From contig SCFO01000001.1 in NCBI GenBank assembly GCA_004078665.1, positions 1,018,377-1,082,376 on the forward strand: a DNA stretch of 64,000 nucleotides, given 5' to 3'. Position numbers and translations under genes: made by a program. Each line of letters starts with the position of its first letter. The stretch's first letter is position 1. Of this stretch, positions 46,417-53,554 are shown in pieces. Under the pieces are notes generated by a model. It saw only the letters and a program-made list of their open reading frames with translations, was not told the origin of the DNA and made no database searches. This stretch comes from Halobacillus fulvus (GTDB lineage: Bacteria; Bacillota; Bacilli; Bacillales; Halobacillaceae).

Positions 46417-47268
46417 TTAACCCTGCATAAACTTCGCCAGTTGATCTCCCTGTTCTTTTGCCTCATCGTACCCTTGAATGTACAAGTCGTGCAGGCGGTC
46501 GCGATTCCTCTCTAACCTGCTGACTTTAAGGGGACGAAGCGGGCGGAAGACAAAGGCTGATCCTTCCTTCTCCATTTTATTGACTCGTTCAGATTGAGCA
46601 TTATATTTCAAGTGACGTTCCATCATCACTTTGGCGAAATGAGGAAATTCTTTATATTTACGGGACAAATACCAGCCTAATTTCACCTTTTTCTTTCGGT
46701 ACCCTTCATTCCTCGTCAACACTATGACATGCTTTTCGTTCCCTTCTTCTATAGAAGACTGGATCGGGACCGGATCTGCGATTCCTCCGTCCATCAGCTG
46801 CATCCCATCATATGCGATACTAGGAGCCACCATTGGCAACGAACAGGAAGCCCGCATAATTTTAAGCAAGGAATTCCGATCAGGGAATTGATCATGAAAC
46901 ACTGATTTCCCCGTAGCTATATCAGTTGTGCCGACAACAAACTTAGACGTTCTTTTTTCGAACGTTTCATAATCGAAAGGAACGAGTTCATTCGGCAGTC
47001 GATCGAATATGAAATCCATCCCAAACAGCTGTTTTTCCTTAAACATCCTTTTGAAAGATATGTATTCAGGATGGCTGCCGTATCCGACAATGACTTCATA
47101 ATTCCTTCCACGCTGCTTGGCTACGTAGGAACTTCCATTACACGCCCCAGCCGAGGCCCCCACCACAAAAGGGAAGTGAAGATCTTGATCCATAAAGTAA
47201 TCAAGAACACCAGCGGTATAGGCTCCCCTCATTCCTCCACCTTCTAGTACTAAACCAATGTTATTCAT
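46417..47268 (-). CDS. patatin-like phospholipase family protein
   Basis: Ser-Asp dyad hydrolase of 283 residues. The oxyanion loop EGGGMRGAYTAG (residues 9 to 20), the nucleophile elbow GASAG with Ser39, and the catalytic Asp in LMDGGIADP near residue 168 are all intact. Relatives resemble E. coli YjjU and RssA. The substrate is likely a phospholipid or acyl glycerol. No signal peptide, so cytoplasmic. It precedes the AlkD-like gene by five bases. Confidence 0.87.
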   Translation of the reverse strand: MNNIGLVLEGGGMRGAYTAGVLDYFMDQDLHFPFVVGASAGACNGSSYVAKQRGRNYEVIVGYGSHPEYISFKRMFKEKQLFGMDFIFDRLPNELVPFDYETFEKRTSKFVVGTTDIATGKSVFHDQFPDRNSLLKIMRASCSLPMVAPSIAYDGMQLMDGGIADPVPIQSSIEEGNEKHVIVLTRNEGYRKKKVKLGWYLSRKYKEFPHFAKVMMERHLKYNAQSERVNKMEKEGSAFVFRPLRPLKVSRLERNRDRLHDLYIQGYDEAKEQGDQLAKFMQG

Positions 47269-47403
47269 ATATCTTCCTCCCCTATCTGCACTTATTATAC
47301 CAATTTACCCCAAATACTAACATTTATTCGACTTTTTCCCGAACGGTTATTCATTTAGAAACTGCCTTACATGCGTTAAAATGCGGGGATACTTTTAAGC
47401 AAC

Positions 47404-47437
47404 GAAAAAAGCAACCATAGGATGGCTGCTTTTTTTG
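47404..47437 (-). terminator. FbpB-like gene terminator
   Basis: AGCAGCCAT stem with one mismatch to ATGGTTGCT, loop CCT, and TTTTTT on the minus strand. Confidence 0.82.
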
Positions 47438-47452
47438 GAATTCTATCATTTT

Positions 47453-47590
47453 CTATTGAACTTTTGACTGTTTTTTCGTATGCTTTTCATCAATCTGTTT
47501 TTCTATTTTCTCAATAGCCTGCTCGTCTTTGAGCAGCTCTTGTTTATTTTGATCGACTAATTCCTCGAAAGATAAACGCCCTGGTCGCAA
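47453..47590 (-). CDS. FbpB-family small basic protein
   Basis: Frame of 45 codons with a TTG start and AAAGGAG eight bases upstream: it begins MRPGRLSFEELVDQNK. The block SFEELV..NK.ELLKDE.AIEKIE fits the FbpB family. In B. subtilis FbpB is Fur-regulated and works with the small RNA FsrA in iron sparing, but many family members are not iron regulated, and no Fur box is evident here. An extended -10 promoter and a hairpin terminator bracket it. Too short for standard calling, which is why it may be unannotated. Confidence 0.72.
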   Translation of the reverse strand: MRPGRLSFEELVDQNKQELLKDEQAIEKIEKQIDEKHTKKQSKVQ

Positions 47591-47628
47591 AAGTATTCTT
47601 CTCCTTTCCTGTTAAGGCTTACAAACTT

Positions 47629-47637
47629 ATTATAACA
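47629..47637 (-). promoter_or_regulatory. extended -10 promoter of the FbpB-like gene
   Basis: TGTTATAAT on the minus strand, a consensus -10 with TGn extension, about 40 bases before the TTG start codon. Confidence 0.6.
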
Positions 47638-47705
47638 AAATTCAGATAATTCAAGTTTTTAATTATTTGAACATTTTGTTAAATTTTTGTTAACGGAGGT
47701 TCAAC

Positions 47706-48872
47706 ATGGAACAAAAAATCAATCCCCGAATAAAAGATATTCAAATTTCGGGCATCCGAAAATTTTTCAATATGGTCGGTCAGTACGACGATGTTGTATC
47801 TTTAACGATTGGACAGCCCGACTTTCCAACACCACAATCGATTAAAAATGCAGCGATCCATGCGATTGATCATAATTACACAAGCTATACCCACAACGCA
47901 GGCATCATCGAGCTTAGAGAAGCCATTTCCGAACATGTCGCTTCCAATTATGGGCTCCACTATCAGCCTGAGCAAGAAATCATCGTGACGGTTGGGGCTT
48001 CACAGGCCATCGATATTACCCTTAGGACTATACTGGAACCAGGAGATGAAGTCCTGCTCCCAGGCCCTGTTTATCCCGGTTATGAGCCGTTAATCAAGCT
48101 TGCAGGTGGAACGCCTGTATTTGTGGATACTCGGGACCATGACTTCAAGATGGATAGCCGTCTTATCGAAAACCATATAACAGACAGAACGAAAGCTGTC
48201 ATTCTTCCTTATCCATCTAACCCGACAGGTGTCTCTTTGTCTAAAGACGAGCTACGTGAAATTGCGGATGTCATAAAGAAACATGAAATCTTTCTTTTAG
48301 CTGATGAAATTTACAGTGAACTCGTCTACGAGCAGCCCCATGAATCGATCGCTCAATTCGACGATGTCAGAAATCAGGTAGTGGTCGTGAACGGAGTCTC
48401 TAAATCTCACTCTATGACAGGATGGAGAATCGGATTTTTGCTTGCTCCGGAATGGCTCGCTTCCCATTTGTTGAAAACACATCAATACAACGTCTCCTGC
48501 GCCACTTCCATCAGTCAGTATGCCGCGCTTGAAGCGATTAAAAATCAACGTAACGAAGCCATCGATATGAAAAATGAATACCATAAGCGACGGAATTTTG
48601 TATTAGACCGTCTGGATCAAATGGGAATCGACTATGTAAAACCGGACGGAGCTTTTTATGTATTTCCTGAATTACCGCTCAACGGACTATCCACCTTCGA
48701 CAGAGCCGTTCAATTTGTAGAACAAGCAGGGGTGGCACTCGTCCCAGGGGATGCATTTTCCGAAAATGGAAAAGGATATTTCCGTCTTTCTTATGCCTAT
48801 GATACGGATACTTTAAAAAGAGGGCTCGACCGGCTTGAGCATCATTTAAAAGATAATGAAAAAACCTCGTGA
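47706..48872 (+). CDS. patA: N-acetyl-LL-diaminopimelate aminotransferase PatA
   Basis: Class I PLP aminotransferase of 388 residues. It converts N-acetyl-L-2-amino-6-oxopimelate to N-acetyl-LL-diaminopimelate, linking DapH and DapL. The PLP lysine lies in NGVSKSHSMTGWRIGF near residue 232, LPYPSNPTGVSLS and DEIYSELVYE are cofactor-contact regions, and RLSYAYDTDTLKRGLDRL closes the fold. The assignment over other class I enzymes relies on the cheV-ykyB neighbourhood shared with B. subtilis patA. GGAGG lies seven bases before the ATG. Confidence 0.88.
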   Translation: MEQKINPRIKDIQISGIRKFFNMVGQYDDVVSLTIGQPDFPTPQSIKNAAIHAIDHNYTSYTHNAGIIELREAISEHVASNYGLHYQPEQEIIVTVGASQAIDITLRTILEPGDEVLLPGPVYPGYEPLIKLAGGTPVFVDTRDHDFKMDSRLIENHITDRTKAVILPYPSNPTGVSLSKDELREIADVIKKHEIFLLADEIYSELVYEQPHESIAQFDDVRNQVVVVNGVSKSHSMTGWRIGFLLAPEWLASHLLKTHQYNVSCATSISQYAALEAIKNQRNEAIDMKNEYHKRRNFVLDRLDQMGIDYVKPDGAFYVFPELPLNGLSTFDRAVQFVEQAGVALVPGDAFSENGKGYFRLSYAYDTDTLKRGLDRLEHHLKDNEKTS

Positions 48873-48893
48873 AGCACTTAAGCTTCACGAGGA
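48859..48893 (-). terminator. Spo0E-like gene terminator
   Basis: Perfect 11-base stem CCTCGTGAAGC / GCTTCACGAGG with a six-base loop, and TTTTTTC on the minus strand. It overlaps the patA stop codon and may also serve patA poorly because no T tract follows on the plus strand. Confidence 0.82.
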
Positions 48894-49057
48894 TTCGTAG
48901 TTGTCTGCATTTGCAATTCGTTTAGTAGACCATCCAACTGTTGGCTGATTCGAACAGATTCACGGCTAGTTAGTCCTGTTTCTTGAACAGTTTTGGACAT
49001 CTGGTTTCTAAGGTACTCCACCTCAGACATCAGAAGATTTTCTTTGACGGTGTCCAC
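48878..49057 (-). CDS. Spo0E-like aspartyl-phosphate phosphatase
   Basis: Frame of 59 codons with a GTG start eight bases after AGGAGGG. It has the family pattern EVEYLRNQM followed by SQQLDGLLNEL; the SxxLD motif marks phosphatases that dephosphorylate Spo0A~P, delaying sporulation. Two antiparallel helices of about 25 residues are expected. The extra C-terminal segment QTTTNPREA is not conserved. Convergent with patA and sharing its end with the hairpin at 48865-48892. Too short for common gene finders. Confidence 0.75.
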   Translation of the reverse strand: MDTVKENLLMSEVEYLRNQMSKTVQETGLTSRESVRISQQLDGLLNELQMQTTTNPREA

Positions 49058-49344
49058 CTGTCATTCCCTCCTGGTTTTCTTATGTTATGATTTATCGTTA
49101 AGAATGTGTGTTCGTGTCTAAGTTGTACGAAAGACATTATCTCAGCCTTTTTTTTATTTGTAAAGACTTAGGACATAACTTCTAATCATTCGACACCAAC
49201 GCTGAAAACATGCCGACCGACAACAGCGTATGTATCTTTCCTTTTCACACGAATATGATAAAATAAAATAGGACTTATGATGAGTTTCTAAACAAAAAAA
49301 CATTCCCATCGTTTGATTACGGTATAGGGGAAAGGAAGATCAGA

Positions 49345-49866
49345 TTGTCTGAACAATCAAAGAACGAGTGGCTTGAATGGTTAAAAGCCATCGCCGTCGC
49401 AGTTGTCCTAGCGTTTATATTACGAACTTTCTTCTTTGCCACCTCGATTGTAGAAGGTGCAAGCATGGACCCTACGCTCGAAAATGGTGAAAGAGTCATG
49501 TTCAATAAAATTGTATATTATTTGGATGAGCCTCAGCGCGGAGACATCGTCATTATCGAACGTCCCGTCAAGAGCTATGTGAAGCGGATCATCGGGCAGC
49601 CGGGTGATACGGTAGAGATTCGAAATCATGAATTGTTTGTGAATGGAGAACAAATGCCTCAAAGCTATCTGAACGAGGAAGCTGTTGAGGGGACACGGGA
49701 TTTTGGCCCTGTAGAAGTTCCAGAGGGGAAATACTTTGTCATGGGGGATAACCGGACCATCAGTAAAGATAGCCGGAACGGTCTCGGATACGTGGATGAA
49801 ACGGAAATCATCGGACGTACAGAGCTCGTCATTTATCCGTTTAATGAATGGGGCTTGACCAAATAA
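49345..49866 (+). CDS. type I signal peptidase (SipS/SipT-like)
   Basis: Membrane-anchored serine protease of 173 residues that removes signal peptides from secreted proteins. One N-terminal anchor helix (AIAVAVVLAFILRTFFFAT) is followed by the catalytic Ser40 in EGASMDPTL and Lys80 in YVKRIIGQPGD; box E MGDNRTISKDSRNGLGYV is complete. It is the single-anchor, prokaryotic-type enzyme. TTG start with AAAGGAAG upstream. Ends in a strong hairpin. Confidence 0.93.
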   Translation: MSEQSKNEWLEWLKAIAVAVVLAFILRTFFFATSIVEGASMDPTLENGERVMFNKIVYYLDEPQRGDIVIIERPVKSYVKRIIGQPGDTVEIRNHELFVNGEQMPQSYLNEEAVEGTRDFGPVEVPEGKYFVMGDNRTISKDSRNGLGYVDETEIIGRTELVIYPFNEWGLTK

Positions 49867-49870
49867 CGAG

Positions 49871-49897
49871 AGAGCGGGAATTTTCCCGCTCTTTTTT
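49871..49897 (+). terminator. signal peptidase gene terminator
   Basis: AGAGCGGGAA stem with complement TTCCCGCTCT and six T residues. Confidence 0.9.
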
Positions 49898-49980
49898 ATT
49901 TGGCTCTGTCAAACTCCAGTGTTGATGTAATAAAAGCAAATGGAATGATTGCCTTCCCGTTCTCAGTCAAAACGTTCTGT

Positions 49981-50155
49981 GGTGTTTTCGTTTACTTATT
50001 CTGGTAAGGAGGAGCGGGAAATGGCGAGACTCCTATGGGGAGAAAGGGCAGGCTGATATCCCGCAGGAGCTTTGCACCGAGGAAGCTCAGCGCCCACCCG
50101 TGGCAGTTATTTCCCGCTCCTCCTAGCCTCTGGTACGAATAACGGAAACTTTCTA
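49981..50155. repeat. palindromic Bacillaceae-type intergenic repeat element
   Basis: About 170 bases bounded by imperfect outer arms and perfect 16-base inner arms, AGGAGGAGCGGGAAAT at 50007-50022 and its complement at 50109-50124. Between them a smaller hairpin is formed by CTCCTATGGG and CCCGCAGGAG. The motif GGCGAGACTCCT...GGGA followed by CCCGCAGGAG recurs in intergenic repeats of several Bacillaceae as I remember them, so this is probably one copy of a genome-wide family of structured elements. No second copy was noticed in the window. No coding capacity. The remainder of the 49898-50184 gap holds nothing else obvious. Confidence 0.65.
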
Positions 50156-50184
50156 GTATTAACATTAAGCTTTAACAGAGCTTT

Positions 50185-50328
50185 TCATTTAATAGCATTC
50201 ATTTTATCCGGCAGCTGGTGGAGCGTTTCAATCATGAGGTCCAGCTTCCCTTCCACTCGGTGCAACAAATAAAACGTCACCGCAATAGGGAAACCGACAT
50301 CTGTGATAAACGCAAACCATAGATCCAT
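50185..50328 (-). CDS. YvrJ family small membrane protein
   Basis: Frame of 47 codons with AAAGAGGTG in front. MDLWFAFITDVGFPIAVTFYLLHRVEGKLD matches the YvrJ family: one transmembrane helix containing a GFP motif and a basic/acidic cytoplasmic tail. Function unknown. It follows the DUF1659 and DUF2922 genes on the same strand, the usual company of YvrJ in Bacilli, but here a hairpin terminator lies between them. Confidence 0.8.
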   Translation of the reverse strand: MDLWFAFITDVGFPIAVTFYLLHRVEGKLDLMIETLHQLPDKMNAIK

Positions 50329-50351
50329 CTGTCCACCTCTTTTCTCTGATC

Positions 50352-50383
50352 GAAAAGACCGCTATGCTCCACCATAGCGGTCC
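50352..50383 (-). terminator. terminator between DUF2922 gene and yvrJ-like gene
   Basis: GACCGCTATG stem with complement CATAGCGGTC around GTGGAG, followed on the minus strand by TTTTCG. Confidence 0.85.
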
Positions 50384-50389
50384 ATTTCT

Positions 50390-50602
50390 TTACAGTTCAA
50401 TATCGAATACATTTCGTTCTACAATTCGCGCTTCTTTTTTCTCCATAAAATCTCCGCCGCTTGAAAAAAAGCAGTTTTCCTGGATCACTGCATCCATAGC
50501 TGCATGGATCAGGGCAGGATCGACCGGTTCAACCGGATGATCCAGAGTGATGGTAACGATACGCTCGTCAGCATTCAAAAATTTCAATTCAAGTTTTTTC
50601 AT
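50390..50602 (-). CDS. DUF2922 family protein
   Basis: Small cytoplasmic protein of 70 residues with the DUF2922 pattern: LELKFLNADERIVTITLDHP, then DPALIHAAMDAVIQENCFFSSGG and an EARIVERNVFDIEL end. Predicted ferredoxin-like beta-alpha-beta fold. Function unknown. Start supported by AAAGGAGG. Follows the DUF1659 gene by 36 bases, the standard pairing. Confidence 0.85.
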   Translation of the reverse strand: MKKLELKFLNADERIVTITLDHPVEPVDPALIHAAMDAVIQENCFFSSGGDFMEKKEARIVERNVFDIEL

Positions 50603-50638
50603 TCAACCTTCCTCCTTTCTATAAAGATATCGACATGC

Positions 50639-50863
50639 TTACAACTGGATAATCAGCGAGTCATCTTTACGCTCTACCATTACTAATGGTTTCTCTTGAA
50701 GGACGGCTAATGCCTGAGCAACGTTATAGAGCTGTTCAGAAGTAGCTTCTGTTTTTACATTGTTGAAAGATTTCGTTCGATACACTGCATTCCCTTCCTC
50801 ATTTAACCCATCATCAAGAATGAGCTGAAGTTGGGAGTTCACTTTCTCTGTATTGATCGCCAT
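50639..50863 (-). CDS. DUF1659 family protein
   Basis: Small cytoplasmic protein of 74 residues, family DUF1659: SQLQLILDDGLNEEGNAVYRTKSFNNVKTEATSEQLYNVAQAL. Function unknown. First gene of the DUF1659-DUF2922-YvrJ set; AAAGGAGGTGATC is an almost perfect complement to the 16S rRNA end. Such strong ribosome sites suggest substantial expression. Confidence 0.85.
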   Translation of the reverse strand: MAINTEKVNSQLQLILDDGLNEEGNAVYRTKSFNNVKTEATSEQLYNVAQALAVLQEKPLVMVERKDDSLIIQL

Positions 50864-51007
50864 CTGTGATCACCTCCTTTCACTTCTATAATCGAAGCGA
50901 GTCGTCAGAAGGTGTCACTTGTATCATCTTTTTTATAAAAAATCTGTTTAGACCTAATCTTGAGGCCAAAAAGCTTTTGTTTTTCATAGCAGAATACAAG
51001 GCTGCAA

Positions 51008-51059
51008 CAAAAAAGGTTCGAGGAAAATGCCCGGCAAGCACATTCCTCGAACCTTTTTT
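51008..51059 (-). terminator. terminator of the 25-residue peptide gene
   Basis: AAAAAAGGTTCGAGGAA stem with near-perfect complement, about 15 bases of loop, T tracts on both strands. It ends the transcript of the tiny minus-strand gene. Confidence 0.85.
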
Positions 51060-51090
51060 CATATGATATGTTCTTCCTACTTAAGTACAC

Positions 51091-51168
51091 TTACCCATTA
51101 TCAAAAATACACATACCGATCAGACTAAGTCCAACTACAAGACAAACTAAAAACATTACGATTTCCAT
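51091..51168 (-). CDS. 25-residue hydrophobic membrane peptide
   Basis: Frame MEIVMFLVCLVVGLSLIGMCIF ending DNG, essentially one transmembrane helix with two Cys. GAGGGGGTG lies five bases before the ATG and the strong hairpin at 51008-51059 follows 30 bases after the stop codon. It is a plausible free-standing small gene. It resembles in size the small membrane peptides of type I toxin systems and of stress-induced proteins, but no antisense RNA is evident and the family is unknown. Confidence 0.55.
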   Translation of the reverse strand: MEIVMFLVCLVVGLSLIGMCIFDNG

Positions 51169-51312
51169 AACTGCACCCCCTCGTCACCTTTATTCTAGCA
51201 AAAAATGAAGACGTTTGCCTATATAATTTTAGCGCTTACCCAAACTGTTATACAGGGTGTCTAAAAAGATGTACCAAAACAATTCCCCCGACCGTGTACG
51301 TTTAATCACTTG

Positions 51313-51350
51313 TTCACAAACTGGACATACATTCTTGTCTAGTTTGTGAA
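51313..51350. promoter_or_regulatory. long inverted repeat upstream of doxX-like gene
   Basis: TTCACAAACTGGACA and TGTCTAGTTTGTGAA form 15-base arms with one mismatch, separated by eight bases. The symmetry and location 110 bases before the start codon suggest a repressor operator. No hairpin terminator features (no T tract). Confidence 0.5.
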
Positions 51351-51457
51351 GTATTGAACAAATTATAGATTTCGATCATATCTCTGGATATACTAAGGGT
51401 GTAAAGAAAACAAATCATCACATGTGAAACGTTGAACAAACTAATAAGGAGTGAGTA

Positions 51458-51958
51458 ATGATGAATCAATGGTTACGAAACAATGAGAAAGCTGCCATTA
51501 TTTTAACTATTTTCCGTGTTTACTTAGGTTACGCTTGGTTGAGCTCTGGTATTGGTAAAGTGTTTGGAGGATTTGAAACAAACGGATTTATTCAAGGGGC
51601 AATCGGAAAAGCTGAAGGTGCTCATCCAGCCGTCCAAGGCTGGTGGGCAGCATTCCTTGAACAGGTAGCTCTTCCAAATCATGAATTGTTCGCTTTTCTT
51701 GTCATGTGGGGTGAAGTGCTCGTAGGTGCTGCATTGATTCTCGGCCTGTTTACGAATCTAGCAGCCCTTGGTGGAATTATGATGAACTTTGCATTCTTAT
51801 TCAGTGGCACAACAAGCACAAACCCACAAATGGTGTTGCTCGCCTTCTTCATCATTGTAGCAGGAATGAACGCTGGACGATACGGCCTCGATCGCTGGGT
51901 GCTTCCACGTCTCCAAAAACAAGTCGAAGGTACTGGACGCAAAGTATTCGCCCATTAA
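51458..51958 (+). CDS. DoxX family membrane protein
   Basis: Four-helix membrane protein of 166 residues of the DoxX family. LTIFRVYLGYAWLSSGIGKVFGGF opens it and GEVLVGAALILGLFTNLAALGG follows near residue 88. Bacillus CatD-type and thiosulfate:quinone oxidoreductase subunits belong here, but no dioxygenase gene is adjacent, so the role is unknown; relatives take part in redox or quinone-linked stress responses. Start after AAGGAGTGAG; the second Met is an alternative. It has its own terminator and lies upstream of, but is separate from, the carotenoid operon. Confidence 0.82.
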   Translation: MMNQWLRNNEKAAIILTIFRVYLGYAWLSSGIGKVFGGFETNGFIQGAIGKAEGAHPAVQGWWAAFLEQVALPNHELFAFLVMWGEVLVGAALILGLFTNLAALGGIMMNFAFLFSGTTSTNPQMVLLAFFIIVAGMNAGRYGLDRWVLPRLQKQVEGTGRKVFAH

Positions 51959-51964
51959 ATTCGA

Positions 51965-51996
51965 AAGACTCGTAGACTTCCTGCGAGTCTTTTTTC
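51965..51996 (+). terminator. doxX-like gene terminator
   Basis: AAGACTCG stem, 11-base loop, complement CGAGTCTT followed by TTTTTC. Confidence 0.82.
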
Positions 51997-52110
51997 TTTG
52001 TCGTGTTTTTGTTTAAGAGTATGAATCAAGAGGGTATGATGAATAAAGCGAAGTGTTCAAAATATACAAGTCCTTATGTCTTTTATAAAATAGAGAAAAA
52101 GGAGGACATC

Positions 52111-52881
52111 ATGGCAGATAAAATTTATAAGTTTTTCATATTTTGGTACATATGCGGCGTAATCCTGCTGACCTTCAACCTGCTTCCCCCTTGGCTTGAA
52201 TGGGCCAATAGTGTCTTTTTGATTGCAGCAGGAGTTGTTGGTGGAATCTATTTTATAAAAATTTATCATTGGGTGTTTGGTCTGTTCTACAGCTTGTTCA
52301 TTATCATCGTAAGCATTTATGTCGAACACCTCGGTGTGGAAACCGACTTTTTATTTGGAGCGTACAGCTACACGGATAACTTCGGACTGAAAATCTTTGA
52401 TACCCCCATCACTATCGGTTTTGCCTGGCTTTTAATTATGGGATGTTCACACGAAATCGCCCGCGGAATCACAGATGGAATGAAGAAATGGAAACGATTT
52501 GTCGTTTTCCTCTTGTCTGGGAGCCTTTTAGCAGTGACGATGGATTTAATACTGGATCCTGTTTCATTTAAAGTGAAAGAGTACTGGATATGGGAAGAAC
52601 CAGGGCTCTATTACGACATACCCTTTTCAAACTTTACAGGCTGGTTCATCCTCGCTGCTGTCTTTCATCTTGTGTACCTGATTTGGTCTCCAAAAAGGCA
52701 AAACACTTCTGATCTTTGGCCAAAAAGGATGGCGCTTGTGTTTGGGTTGATCATTTTAATGTTTATTATCCTTGCATTGACTGGTGGATTATGGCTCGCT
52801 GTAGGGCTTGTGACCGTTCTGACTATCCTATGGTACGCGATTTACTTTTGGAGGCGATCGGGCTATGCTGCCAGCAAATAA
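52111..52881 (+). CDS. CruF-like carotenoid biosynthesis membrane protein (DUF422)
   Basis: Membrane protein of 256 residues with about seven helices, of the carotenoid biosynthesis family PF04240 (CruF type). YVEHLGVETDFLFGAYSYTDNFGLKIFDTPI near residue 70 and MDLILDPVSFKVKEYWIWEE near residue 144 are the hallmark segments; the acidic and His residues in them are probably catalytic. CruF proteins hydrate the C1,2 double bond of psi end groups in C40 and C50 carotenoids; its presence in a C30 set suggests a related modification. The ATG after AAAAAGGAGG is used. First gene of the modification operon; its end overlaps the next gene by 17 bases. Confidence 0.8.
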   Translation: MADKIYKFFIFWYICGVILLTFNLLPPWLEWANSVFLIAAGVVGGIYFIKIYHWVFGLFYSLFIIIVSIYVEHLGVETDFLFGAYSYTDNFGLKIFDTPITIGFAWLLIMGCSHEIARGITDGMKKWKRFVVFLLSGSLLAVTMDLILDPVSFKVKEYWIWEEPGLYYDIPFSNFTGWFILAAVFHLVYLIWSPKRQNTSDLWPKRMALVFGLIILMFIILALTGGLWLAVGLVTVLTILWYAIYFWRRSGYAASK

Positions 52882-53539
52882 ACACCCGCTCATTGAGTGG
52901 GGGTTCACAAGATTCAATCGAATTTTTTTAAAAAAGCATTTTGAATCGATTTATTTATGGAAGCCATCTGGAACAATCCCCTCAAAGAACACATTATTTT
53001 TGATCAACCATTCGACGTGGTGGGATCCTTTAATGATTTTCTATCTGAATGATCAGATTATACAGTCGGATGGCTACGGGATGATGCACGAAGATGGAAT
53101 TCAGCGTCACCCTTTTTTCCGCAGAATCGGAGCCTTTTCCATTAAACCGGAGGACCGTAAGCATCTGATCGCTTCCTTAAAATATAGTACAACATTGTTG
53201 AACGAACAAAAAACGGTGTGGATGTTCCCACAAGGTGAAGAACAGCATTTGGAAAAGCGCCCGCTCCATTTTTTCAGCGGTGCAGCCTACTTGGCCCAAA
53301 ATGCTTCCCACGTCAATGTTGTGCCGATCACTTTGTACTATTCACTGGAGCACACAAGGAAGCCGAACGCCTACATCCGGATCGGAGAAGCCATTGAACC
53401 TGATGACTTATCCAGGATGAAAAGGAAAGAGCTGACAGAGTTTCTAGAACGTGTGATGACAAACCAATTAAACGAATTGAAAGAAACCATTGTAAGCGAG
53501 AATCATCAAGGGTTTCTCAACCTTTTTAAAAAACATTGA
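52865..53539 (+). CDS. PlsC-like acyltransferase, probably carotenoid glycoside acyltransferase
   Basis: Acyltransferase of 224 residues of the lysophosphatidic acid acyltransferase superfamily. The HxxxxD motif is NHSTWWDP near residue 48 and the third motif FPQGEEQ near residue 121. No long membrane anchor. In the staphyloxanthin pathway the sugar on the carotenoid is acylated by CrtO, which is a different fold as far as I know; here a PlsC-like enzyme may do the job. Context is the evidence for the carotenoid role. Overlaps the CruF-like gene by 17 bases and precedes the glycosyltransferase by 15 bases. Confidence 0.78.
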   Translation: MLPANKHPLIEWGFTRFNRIFLKKHFESIYLWKPSGTIPSKNTLFLINHSTWWDPLMIFYLNDQIIQSDGYGMMHEDGIQRHPFFRRIGAFSIKPEDRKHLIASLKYSTTLLNEQKTVWMFPQGEEQHLEKRPLHFFSGAAYLAQNASHVNVVPITLYYSLEHTRKPNAYIRIGEAIEPDDLSRMKRKELTEFLERVMTNQLNELKETIVSENHQGFLNLFKKH

Positions 53540-53554
53540 AAGCGAGGGAATCAG

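Noticed and set aside
50072-50272. 66-codon plus-strand frame over the palindromic repeat
   Set aside because: Covers half of the repeat and overlaps the YvrJ gene antisense.
50866-51090. Overlapping short frames on both strands around the hairpin at 51008-51059
   Set aside because: They read through the terminator stem, have no ribosome site and cannot both be real.
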